This document shows, one piece after another, positions 7,867-15,470 of a stretch of DNA of 64,000 bases (its first letter is position 1; every line of letters begins with the position of its first letter). Source of the DNA: Paenibacillus sambharensis (lineage in GTDB: Bacteria; Bacillota; Bacilli; Paenibacillales; Paenibacillaceae); assembly GCF_003233845.1 (NCBI RefSeq), contig NZ_QKRB01000054.1, positions 1 to 64,000 of the forward strand, in the 5' to 3' direction. The notes below the pieces were generated by a model. That model was not told the origin of the DNA. It worked only from the letters and a program-made list of their open reading frames with translations, and made no database searches. The position numbers and the translations under genes are program-made.

Positions 7867-9930
7867 ATGACCAGACAGTTGTCACAGTATGTGAATCGAG
7901 ATTTGAGCTGGATCGAGTTTAACAGAAGAGTGCTGGAAGAAGCACAGGATTCAAGCAATCCGCTGCTGGAGCGGGCGAAATTTCTGGCTATCGTTACCTC
8001 GAATCTGGATGAGTTTACAAGCGTGCGTGTAGCGGGGATACAGGATCAGATGAAAGCGGGCTTAACCAAGATTGATTATACGGGTTATTCTCCGGCAGGC
8101 CTCTGGAAGCGTCTGATGAAGCGGACGCAGATGATGGTTGCCGAGCAGTATCGTACATACCGTGATGTGCTCAGGGGGCTGGCGAAGGAGGGTATCATCA
8201 TACGCACGTATGAGGAGCTGAATCCGGGCCAGCAGGAATCGCTTGAGGATTATTACAATGATATCGTCTTCCCGGTTCTTACACCGATGGCTTTCGATCA
8301 GAGCCGGCCGTTTCCTCTTGTACATACGAAGGAGCTTTATCTGGCTGTTCTGCTGCGCAAGGATGGTCATTCGCATGAGGAGGAGCCGTATTTTGCCATT
8401 GTGCAGGTTCCTTCTATTCTGCCCCGGTGTGTAAAGGTGCCGGGCAGGGGCAACAGCAAGAAGCTGGAGTATGTGCTGCTGGAGGATATAATAGAGCGGC
8501 ATATGGATACGCTGTTCTATGGTTATAAACCTTTCTCTGTCTGTCCGTTCCGCGTTACGCGAAATGCGGATCTGACACTTAACGAGGAAGGCGCAGAGGA
8601 CCTTCTAGAGGAGATTGAGAAGGAGCTCAGGAAGCGCAGATGGGGCTTGCCAGTGCGGCTTGAGTTTGCCAAGGGGATGAACGAATATGCCCTGGCGGTG
8701 CTTCAGGAGGAGCTGGAGATCGGCGAGAATGTCGTTCCGATTGAAGGTCCGCTCGACCTTTCGTTCCTGATGAAGTTCGCCGGCTCCATACCCGGACGGG
8801 ACAACCTCCGCTATCCGCCGATGGAGCCTGTATATCCCCGTGAATTCGAACAGGCTGAGGACATGTTCGAGGTGCTGAGGCAGCGCGATGTGCTGCTGTA
8901 CCATCCGTATGAGTCGTTTGAGGCGGTGAACGATTTTGTGCAGCAGGCCGCTTCTGACCCGGATGTGCTCGCTATCAAGATGACACTGTACCGCGTCAGC
9001 GGTCAATCTACTCTCGTAAGAGCGCTTGCCAAGGCAGCGGAGGAGGGTAAACAGGTTACGGTTGTGGTGGAGCTGAAGGCAAGATTTGATGAGGAACGGA
9101 ATATTGCGTGGGCCCGGCAGCTGGAGAAGGCGGGCTGTCATGTGGTATACGGGCTCGTAGGCCTGAAGACACATGCCAAGATCCTGCTCGTTGTGCGCCG
9201 GGAAACCAATTATCTGCGTCGTTATGTTCATGTCGGAACAGGGAACTACAATGGCAATACAGCCAAGCTGTATACGGATGTCGGACTGTTCACCTCGCAT
9301 CCGGTGATTGGAGCAGATGCTTCCGCACTGTTTAACGAGATGACCGGTTACTCGGCGCCTTATGAATGGCGTGCCTTTGCCGTGGCGCCAAGCGGTCTGC
9401 GAAGCAGGCTGTATGAGTTGATCGACAGGGAAAGCGAGCACGCCCGGCAAGGCAGGCCTGCTCATCTAATCGCCAAGATGAATTCGTTATCCGACCAGGG
9501 TATGATCGACAAGCTGTATGAGGCATCACAAGCGGGTGTCAAAATCGAGCTGATTGTGCGCGGGGTATGCTGTCTGCGCCCAGGTGTTCCCGGCAGAAGC
9601 GAGAATATCCGGGTGATTAGTATTGTAGACCGTTTCCTTGAGCATTCCAGAATTATTTATGTCAGCAATGGGGGTCAGGAGGAGGTTTATCTTTCGAGCG
9701 CGGACTGGATGACCCGGAATCTGACCCGGAGAATTGAGCTGATGTGTCCAGTGTTCGATAATTCCCTGCGCAAGATCATGATTAATATCCTGCAGCTCAA
9801 CCTGCGCGATAACGTTAAGGCAAGAGAGCTGCAGTCGGGCGGCGGCTATATACGGGTTCATAATGAGCTTACCCCGTTCAGAAGCCAGTTCGAAGCCAAG
9901 GATACACCGGAATGGAAGGGCTATGTCTAA
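7867..9930 (+). CDS. ppk1: Polyphosphate kinase 1
   Basis: PPK1 reversibly makes long-chain polyphosphate from ATP. The protein is 687 residues, normal for the family. The N-terminal helical part starts LSQYVNRDLSWIEFNRRVLEEA and continues with FLAIVTSNLDEF. The catalytic C-terminal half carries AIKMTLYRVS, the histidine that is phosphorylated (THAKILLV, about His436), and HVGTGNYN. GGAGG at 7854-7858 is 8 nt before ATG 7867, favouring this start over ATG 7837. It converges on ppx with only six bases between the stop codons, so the two genes of polyphosphate making and breaking end face to face. Confidence 0.97.
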   Translation: MTRQLSQYVNRDLSWIEFNRRVLEEAQDSSNPLLERAKFLAIVTSNLDEFTSVRVAGIQDQMKAGLTKIDYTGYSPAGLWKRLMKRTQMMVAEQYRTYRDVLRGLAKEGIIIRTYEELNPGQQESLEDYYNDIVFPVLTPMAFDQSRPFPLVHTKELYLAVLLRKDGHSHEEEPYFAIVQVPSILPRCVKVPGRGNSKKLEYVLLEDIIERHMDTLFYGYKPFSVCPFRVTRNADLTLNEEGAEDLLEEIEKELRKRRWGLPVRLEFAKGMNEYALAVLQEELEIGENVVPIEGPLDLSFLMKFAGSIPGRDNLRYPPMEPVYPREFEQAEDMFEVLRQRDVLLYHPYESFEAVNDFVQQAASDPDVLAIKMTLYRVSGQSTLVRALAKAAEEGKQVTVVVELKARFDEERNIAWARQLEKAGCHVVYGLVGLKTHAKILLVVRRETNYLRRYVHVGTGNYNGNTAKLYTDVGLFTSHPVIGADASALFNEMTGYSAPYEWRAFAVAPSGLRSRLYELIDRESEHARQGRPAHLIAKMNSLSDQGMIDKLYEASQAGVKIELIVRGVCCLRPGVPGRSENIRVISIVDRFLEHSRIIYVSNGGQEEVYLSSADWMTRNLTRRIELMCPVFDNSLRKIMINILQLNLRDNVKARELQSGGGYIRVHNELTPFRSQFEAKDTPEWKGYV

Positions 9931-9936
9931 TGGTGT

Positions 9937-11451
9937 CTAGAGCAGTATGGGCACAATACCCCACACTTTCTTGAAATCAGCAGCCATGCTCTCGACTTCC
10001 TTCCTCTCCATGTCGAGAGGCGCAGTGGCAGAGTCTGCAGTCAGCAGCAGCTTGGTGGAGCTAATCTCGATATTGAGGCTCCCGATAAGCTGCGACTTGC
10101 TACGGTCCAGCGCGATGGCGAGCTGCAGCAGTGTTCCCAGTCTGTAAATCAAGTCAAGATCTTGTTCTTGGAGCGGCGGCTGATAGGCATGGTGAAGATG
10201 CCGGGCACCGCTCTTGTTTTTGTAGGAGGCAATGGCCGAAGCTAGTATAATCCCTCTGTGAGACAAGCCGTTCAGACGGCTGTTGGTCATCAGGTAGAAT
10301 GTATGCTTGGCGTAATGGTAGTAGTCGATGCTTGCTCCAATCCTGAACAGCGAAGAAGCCGTATGAAGCCAGATGGATGCATCCTTGTCCAGGTCACAGG
10401 CAGGCCTCAGGGTCTCATAGAGCTGCATCGCCAGCCTGTTTACCTGTCCGACATGTCCCTGTGGTACATCCGGGTACAGCGCCTGCAGGTTGGCGATGCT
10501 GTACTCCAGGACGTCATCCAGCCTGCTTCCTTCCTGCAGCAGGGAGTCATAGAAGAGGCCGTCACGCAGTCCCGCGCCGCAGACCAGGTAATTGCTGGCT
10601 TGAACAGCCCGGCTGAAGCATCGCAATATGGCGAGTCCCGGAACGATAAGATCGGCTCTGTCCTTTGACAAGCCTGGTGTTTTCTTGCGCTTGTCCAGCG
10701 GCAGGCTGCGAAGCTCGCCAAACAGGCTGTCCATCTCGCCGTTATCCATCTCATAATTATGGGTTAGCGGGAGCGGATATTTGGTCTTCGCCTGGTGGAT
10801 CTTGGCGGCTGACCGTACTGTTCCCCCGACTCCAACGAGCGGAAGACCCGGGAATTCCTTGATCCAAGGCTCTGTATCAATGGCATGAAGGATATAGGCT
10901 TCGAGCTCCTGCAGGCCAGGGTCCTCAAGCATGCCCTTTGGCGCATAAGCCTTGGCCAGATTTACGCAGCCGAAGGGGAACGAGTAGCTGCGCCTGAGCC
11001 TGCCGTCCCGGAAGAGCGAGAGCTCTGTACTGCCCCCGCCGATATCGATCAGGAAGCCGTCCCGGATCGCCATGGTGTTGATCATACCGAGAAAGCCGTA
11101 GGCAGCCTCCTGTTCACCGCTGAGAATCTCGATCTCCATACCGGTCTCCCGCTGCAGGTGCCCTACGACGTCGTCGCGGTTAACCGCATTGCGGATTGCT
11201 GCCGTGGCTACCGTTCGTACCCGGCCTGCGCCGTGATGCTGGCAGAGCAGGCGGAAATGCCGAAGTGTAGTGACAAGCCGCTCGGCAGCAGCCTCGTTCA
11301 GCCGGTCATGCTTGTCTATTTGATCGCTGAGCCTCCCGGCCTGCTTGCTGCTGTCCACTACCCTGTAAGCTCCCAATGCTGTCCGTTCATAAATGACCAG
11401 GCGGATCGAGTTGGAGCCAATATCGATAATACCTATGCGTTGTTCCGTCAT
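9937..11451 (-). CDS. ppx: Exopolyphosphatase / Ppx-GppA phosphatase
   Basis: A 504-residue member of the Ppx/GppA ASKHA family, which removes phosphate from polyphosphate ends and, in some members, converts pppGpp to ppGpp. The phosphate-binding loops are visible: IGIIDIGSNSIRLVIYE at the N-terminus, FLIDIGGGSTELS around residue 135, and VGVGGTVRSAAKI around residue 210. The C-terminal half has the HD-type helical segment (LSHRGIILASAIASY). AAAGGA stands about 11 nt before the ATG. Its tail-to-tail layout with ppk1 favours the exopolyphosphatase reading, but the sequence alone does not exclude a (p)ppGpp phosphatase role. Confidence 0.93.
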   Translation of the reverse strand: MTEQRIGIIDIGSNSIRLVIYERTALGAYRVVDSSKQAGRLSDQIDKHDRLNEAAAERLVTTLRHFRLLCQHHGAGRVRTVATAAIRNAVNRDDVVGHLQRETGMEIEILSGEQEAAYGFLGMINTMAIRDGFLIDIGGGSTELSLFRDGRLRRSYSFPFGCVNLAKAYAPKGMLEDPGLQELEAYILHAIDTEPWIKEFPGLPLVGVGGTVRSAAKIHQAKTKYPLPLTHNYEMDNGEMDSLFGELRSLPLDKRKKTPGLSKDRADLIVPGLAILRCFSRAVQASNYLVCGAGLRDGLFYDSLLQEGSRLDDVLEYSIANLQALYPDVPQGHVGQVNRLAMQLYETLRPACDLDKDASIWLHTASSLFRIGASIDYYHYAKHTFYLMTNSRLNGLSHRGIILASAIASYKNKSGARHLHHAYQPPLQEQDLDLIYRLGTLLQLAIALDRSKSQLIGSLNIEISSTKLLLTADSATAPLDMERKEVESMAADFKKVWGIVPILL

Positions 11452-11656
11452 ATCATGGTTGTCCTTTCTGCTTACTGAAATCCGGTATCCAGCTAACTTA
11501 TAAGGTTAGTGTACCACTAAGGCAGGCGAATACGAAAGCGGCTGTAAAAGGGAGGTTATGATGGAGATGTTGTGGGAATAATTCCCTTGTAGCCGGGTTG
11601 TGACGAAAGTCAATGTTCAGCCGCAAATTTATCAGAAAAATATCTTTATGATGGCG

Positions 11657-11671
11657 ATAAAGCATTTTTAT
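11657..11671. promoter_or_regulatory. CcpC-like dyad ATAA-N7-TTAT before citZ
   Basis: The element ATAA-N7-TTAT matches the CcpC operator described for citZ and citB in Bacillus subtilis. It lies about 50 nt upstream of the predicted citZ transcription start. CcpC is a citrate-responsive LysR regulator. The motif is short, so a chance match is possible, but its position is right. Confidence 0.5.
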
Positions 11672-11679
11672 TTCTCTTT

Positions 11680-11709
11680 TTGTTCACAACCCTGACAAAA
11701 TCCTATATG
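11680..11709 (+). promoter_or_regulatory. Candidate citZ promoter
   Basis: TTGTTC and TATATG are 18 nt apart; the overlapping TATGAT (11706-11711) is an alternative -10. Transcription would start near 11716, leaving a leader of about 75 nt that contains the cre site. Confidence 0.45.
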
Positions 11710-11733
11710 ATTAAAAAGATGCATGGGCTAGAA

Positions 11734-11749
11734 ATGATTTCGTTTACAT
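11734..11749. promoter_or_regulatory. cre site (CcpA operator) in the citZ leader
   Basis: Read on the complement, the 16-mer ATGTAAACGAAATCAT matches the cre consensus WTGNAANCGNWNNCAW at every defined position. It is pseudo-palindromic and lies downstream of the predicted start point, where CcpA binding would block elongation. CcpA repression of citZ is established in Bacillus subtilis; here it is inferred from the site. Confidence 0.75.
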
Positions 11750-11791
11750 TGCATAACGATGGCACATTTTGACGTTAAAGGAGAGAGAAAG

Positions 11792-12904
11792 ATGACAGCA
11801 ACCAAAGGACTTGAGGGCATTGTCGCCACTACCTCGTCAATCAGCTCGATCATTGACGGCGTGTTGACTTACCGCGGCATTAACATTGATGAGCTGGCGG
11901 AGCATGCGACGTTCGAAGAAACCGCATACCTGCTTTGGTACGGCAAGCTGCCGAACGCTGCCGAATTGAAAGGTTTGATGGATGAATTAAGCGCCAGTGC
12001 CGCAGTACCTGCCGAGGTGCTTGAGCAGATTAAGCTCTATCCTAAGGGAACAAACTCGATGGCTGCTTTGCGGACAGCGGTTTCAAGCCTAGCGCTGTAT
12101 GATGAGTCGGCTAACGATATGTCAGCCGAAGCCAATCTGCGCAAAGCCATCAAGCTTCAGGCCCAGCTCCCGACAATTGTCGCCGCATTTGCCCGCATCC
12201 GGGAAGGCAAGGAACCGATCGCTCCGAAAGCAGGAGCCACAATTGCCTACAATTTCCTGTATATGCTGACAGGACAAGAGCCCGAAGAGGTTGCTGTGAA
12301 AGCGCTCGATCAGGCGCTTGTGCTTCATGCGGACCATGAGCTGAACGCCTCCACGTTCGCCGCACGGGTGACCGTTGCCACACTCTCCGACATCTATTCC
12401 GGCGTCACATCCGCAATTGGCGCGCTCAAAGGGCCGCTGCACGGCGGTGCCAATGAAGCGGTTATGGTCATGCTCGATGAGATCGGTTCGGTTGACAACG
12501 TAGAACCTTACATTAACGATAAGCTGAACAATAAAGTGAAGATTATGGGCTTTGGCCACCGGGTCTATAAGAACGGCGATCCCCGTGCCAAGCATCTGCA
12601 GCATATGTCCCGTGAGCTCGGCAAGCTTACCGGAAACATGGAGCTTTACAATATGTCGGTCAAGATCGAAGAGCTGGTAACAGGCCAGAAGGGCCTCAAG
12701 CCAAACGTTGATTTCTATTCGGCATCCGTCTATACGACATTGAAGATTTCCCGGGACCTCTTTACGCCGATCTTTGCGATCAGCCGTGTGTCCGGGTGGA
12801 CCGCGCATATTCTCGAGCAGTATGAGAACAATCGCCTGATTCGTCCGCGTGCCGAGTATACGGGCCCGTCGGATAGTCCGTTTATACCGCTTGAGCAGCG
12901 GTAA
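11792..12904 (+). CDS. citZ: Citrate synthase
   Basis: Citrate synthase condenses acetyl-CoA with oxaloacetate at the entry of the TCA cycle. The 370-residue length is that of Gram-positive type I dimeric enzymes. Visible are LTYRGINIDELA, LHADHELNASTFAAR (catalytic His), GPLHGGANEAVM (second His) and GFGHRVYKNGDPRA (third His). AAGGAGAGA precedes ATG 11792; the in-frame ATG at 11759 has no such site. The upstream region carries a consensus-matching cre site and a CcpC-like dyad. icd and mdh follow on the same strand, as in the Bacillus citZ-icd-mdh cluster. Confidence 0.96.
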   Translation: MTATKGLEGIVATTSSISSIIDGVLTYRGINIDELAEHATFEETAYLLWYGKLPNAAELKGLMDELSASAAVPAEVLEQIKLYPKGTNSMAALRTAVSSLALYDESANDMSAEANLRKAIKLQAQLPTIVAAFARIREGKEPIAPKAGATIAYNFLYMLTGQEPEEVAVKALDQALVLHADHELNASTFAARVTVATLSDIYSGVTSAIGALKGPLHGGANEAVMVMLDEIGSVDNVEPYINDKLNNKVKIMGFGHRVYKNGDPRAKHLQHMSRELGKLTGNMELYNMSVKIEELVTGQKGLKPNVDFYSASVYTTLKISRDLFTPIFAISRVSGWTAHILEQYENNRLIRPRAEYTGPSDSPFIPLEQR

Positions 12905-13004
12905 GCTAGCAAACTGGTCAGATGGCAGAACAGGATGACAAGGGAAGGGGCAGGACGGGAACCAGCAGCCGCAAGGATGGCGTCCGACCCTTCCGGAGCA
13001 AGTG

Positions 13005-13013
13005 TGATATAAT
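13005..13013 (+). promoter_or_regulatory. Internal extended -10 promoter before icd
   Basis: TGATATAAT is a complete TG-N-TATAAT extended -10 lying 40 nt before the icd start. No good -35 accompanies it. It could allow icd-mdh expression independent of citZ. Confidence 0.5.
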
Positions 13014-13052
13014 AGACAAGCAATAAGAAGTTGATAAGGAGGAATTCATTCG

Positions 13053-14345
13053 ATGCAACTGGAAAAATTCGCAATGCCAACCGAAGGTGACAAGATTACG
13101 ATTCAAGACGGTAAACTGCAGGTGCCTAACAATCCGATCGTGCCTTTTATCGAAGGTGATGGTACCGGACGCGACATCTGGCGCGCTTCCAAGCGGGTTC
13201 TTGACGCAGCGGTTGAGAAGGCATATAAAGGTGAGAAGAAAATCGCCTGGTACGAGGTGTTCGCCGGCGAGAAGGCATTCAATACATACGGTGAATGGCT
13301 GCCTGCTGATACGCTGACTGCTATTCGTGAATACATCGTGGCCATTAAGGGGCCGCTCACAACGCCGATCGGCGGCGGCATCCGTTCCCTGAACGTGGCA
13401 CTGCGCCAGGAGCTGGATCTGTATGTTTGCCTGCGTCCTGTCCGTTACTTTGACGGCGTGCCTTCGCCTGTCAAGCGGCCAGAGCTGGTGAACATGGTTA
13501 TCTTCCGTGAGAACACAGAGGATATCTATGCCGGTATTGAATACCAGGAAGGCTCTGATGAAGTGAAGAAAGTGATTGCGTTCCTGCAGGAGCAGATGGG
13601 CGTTAAGAAAATCCGCTTCCCGGAAACATCCGGCATCGGAATCAAGCCGGTTTCCTCGGAAGGCTCGAAGCGTCTTGCACGCGCTGCGATTGAATACGCG
13701 ATCAAGCACGGCCGCAAATCCGTGACACTTGTTCATAAGGGCAACATCATGAAGTTTACAGAAGGCGCGTTCAAGAACTGGGGTTATGAAGTTGCTGAGC
13801 AGGAGTTCGCTGACAAGACGTTCACCTGGGGACAGTACGACCGTATTAAGGAAACCGATGGCGTAGATGCAGCTAATAAAGCACAGGCAGAAGCGGAAGC
13901 AGCCGGCAAGGTTATCGTCAAAGACGCTATTGCAGACATCGCGCTGCAGCAGGTATTGACACGTCCTACCGACTTTGATGTCATAGCTACCTTGAACCTT
14001 AATGGTGACTATCTCTCTGATGCGCTTGCTGCTCAGGTTGGCGGCATCGGCATTGCGCCAGGCGCAAACATTAACTACCTGACCGGTCATGCGATCTTTG
14101 AAGCGACGCACGGCACGGCTCCTAAATATGCGGACAAGGACGTTGTAAATCCGGGCTCGGTTATTCTCTCCGGCGTTATGATGCTTGAGCACCTGGGCTG
14201 GCAGGAAGCAGCGGATCTGATCTACAAGGGTATGGAAACCTCGATCAATAACAAGACTGTAACCTATGATTTCGCGCGTCTGATGGATGGCGCTACAGAA
14301 GTGAAATGCTCGGAGTTTGCGGATCATATCATTAACAATCTGTAA
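13053..14345 (+). CDS. icd: Isocitrate dehydrogenase (NADP+)
   Basis: Converts isocitrate to 2-oxoglutarate and CO2 with reduction of NADP+. The 430-residue protein shows [14 protein letters not shown], the substrate loop around [22 protein letters not shown] (with the regulatory-type serine), [25 protein letters not shown] and [13 protein letters not shown]. These are features of prokaryotic NADP-type homodimeric enzymes. AAGGAGGAATT lies well placed before ATG 13053. It sits between citZ and mdh, with its own candidate promoter upstream and a compact hairpin downstream. Confidence 0.96.
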   Translation: MQLEKFAMPTEGDKITIQDGKLQVPNNPIVPFIEGDGTGRDIWRASKRVLDAAVEKAYKGEKKIAWYEVFAGEKAFNTYGEWLPADTLTAIREYIVAIKGPLTTPIGGGIRSLNVALRQELDLYVCLRPVRYFDGVPSPVKRPELVNMVIFRENTEDIYAGIEYQEGSDEVKKVIAFLQEQMGVKKIRFPETSGIGIKPVSSEGSKRLARAAIEYAIKHGRKSVTLVHKGNIMKFTEGAFKNWGYEVAEQEFADKTFTWGQYDRIKETDGVDAANKAQAEAEAAGKVIVKDAIADIALQQVLTRPTDFDVIATLNLNGDYLSDALAAQVGGIGIAPGANINYLTGHAIFEATHGTAPKYADKDVVNPGSVILSGVMMLEHLGWQEAADLIYKGMETSINNKTVTYDFARLMDGATEVKCSEFADHIINNL

Positions 14346-14351
14346 GCTCAG

Positions 14352-14369
14352 CGGTCCGGCAGCGGACCG
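14352..14369 (+). other. Perfect 7-bp hairpin between icd and mdh
   Basis: CGGTCCG-GCAG-CGGACCG forms a strong stem with a tetraloop just after the icd stop. There is no T run, so it is more likely an RNA stability or processing element than a terminator. Confidence 0.5.
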
Positions 14370-14404
14370 ACATTTCGGGAATTCATAGGAGGTTGGCAGG
14401 GAAT

Positions 14405-15346
14405 ATGGCAATCAAACGGAATAAAATCACGGTCATTGGCGCTGGCTTCACCGGTGCGACAACAGCCCTTATGCTGGCGCAGAAGGAGCTCGGAGATGTC
14501 GTGCTCGTCGATATTCCGCAGCTGGAGAATCCGACCAAGGGCAAAGCGCTTGATATGCTGGAATCGACACCTGTGCAGGGCGTGGACGCGAAGATTACGG
14601 GCACTTCTGATTACGGCGATACGAAGGATTCCGATGTTGTGATTATTACGGCGGGGATTGCGCGCAAGCCGGGCATGAGCCGTGATGATCTTGTGAACAC
14701 GAATGCAGGTATCGTTAGATCCGTGTGCGAGAACATCAAGGCTACCAGTCCTGACGCTTATGTCATCATCCTGAGCAATCCGGTTGACGCCATGACATTC
14801 GTAGCGAACGAAGCACTCGGTTTTCCGAAGAACCGCGTAATCGGCCAGTCCGGTGTTCTGGATACGGCACGTTACTGCACGTTCATTGCCCAGGAGCTTA
14901 ACGTGTCGGTAGAGGATGTCCGCGGCTTTGTCCTTGGCGGTCATGGCGATGACATGGTGCCGCTCGTTCGTTATTCGAATGTAGGCGGTATTCCGATTGA
15001 GAAGCTGATCCCTGCAGACCGCATTGAAGCAATCGTGCAGCGTACACGCGTTGGCGGCGGAGAGATCGTTAACCTGCTTGGCAACGGCAGTGCTTACTAT
15101 GCGCCGGCTGCTTCGCTTGTCCAGATGACAGAAGCGATTCTGAAGGACAAGAAGCGCATCATCCCGGTGATCGCACTGCTTCAAGGTGAGTATGGATACC
15201 AGAACCTGTTCATGGGTGTGCCGGTTATTCTGGGCGGTGACGGCATCGAGAAGATATTCGAGCTGGACCTGACCGCAGAAGAGAAGGCGGCGCTGGACAA
15301 GTCAGCGGATTCTGTTCGCAACGTCATTAAAGTCATTACAGGCTAA
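14405..15346 (+). CDS. mdh: Malate dehydrogenase (LDH-like)
   Basis: NAD-dependent malate dehydrogenase converting malate to oxaloacetate in the TCA cycle. It has 313 residues and belongs to the LDH-like MDH group of Firmicutes. The nucleotide loop is [10 protein letters not shown]. Then come [41 protein letters not shown] and the catalytic [16 protein letters not shown] is 12 nt before ATG 14405, slightly far; a nearer GCAGGGAA may help. An alternative TTG at 14393 directly abuts the site and is unlikely. It closes the citZ-icd-mdh cluster before tandem hairpins. Confidence 0.95.
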   Translation: MAIKRNKITVIGAGFTGATTALMLAQKELGDVVLVDIPQLENPTKGKALDMLESTPVQGVDAKITGTSDYGDTKDSDVVIITAGIARKPGMSRDDLVNTNAGIVRSVCENIKATSPDAYVIILSNPVDAMTFVANEALGFPKNRVIGQSGVLDTARYCTFIAQELNVSVEDVRGFVLGGHGDDMVPLVRYSNVGGIPIEKLIPADRIEAIVQRTRVGGGEIVNLLGNGSAYYAPAASLVQMTEAILKDKKRIIPVIALLQGEYGYQNLFMGVPVILGGDGIEKIFELDLTAEEKAALDKSADSVRNVIKVITG

Positions 15347-15367
15347 CACATAGAATGTTTCGCAGCA

Positions 15368-15425
15368 GTGCAGGGAGCACCTGCACGCAAGACCCTGACC
15401 TTAACGGCAGGGTCTTGCCGTGTTT
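15368..15425 (+). terminator. Tandem hairpins ending the citZ-icd-mdh unit
   Basis: The first hairpin pairs GTGCAGG with CCTGCAC. The second, an 11-bp stem of GCAAGACCCTG with CAGGGTCTTGC, is followed by CCGTGTTT. The T-rich tail is modest, but the double stem at the end of an operon supports termination. Confidence 0.7.
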
Positions 15426-15470
15426 AACAGCCCCTGCATATTAACTGCTGCACTGAAAGGAAGGAACGAG

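Noticed and set aside
12918-15184. Long minus-strand frames opposite icd and mdh
   Set aside because: They lie entirely opposite well-identified TCA genes and have no start signal or family features.
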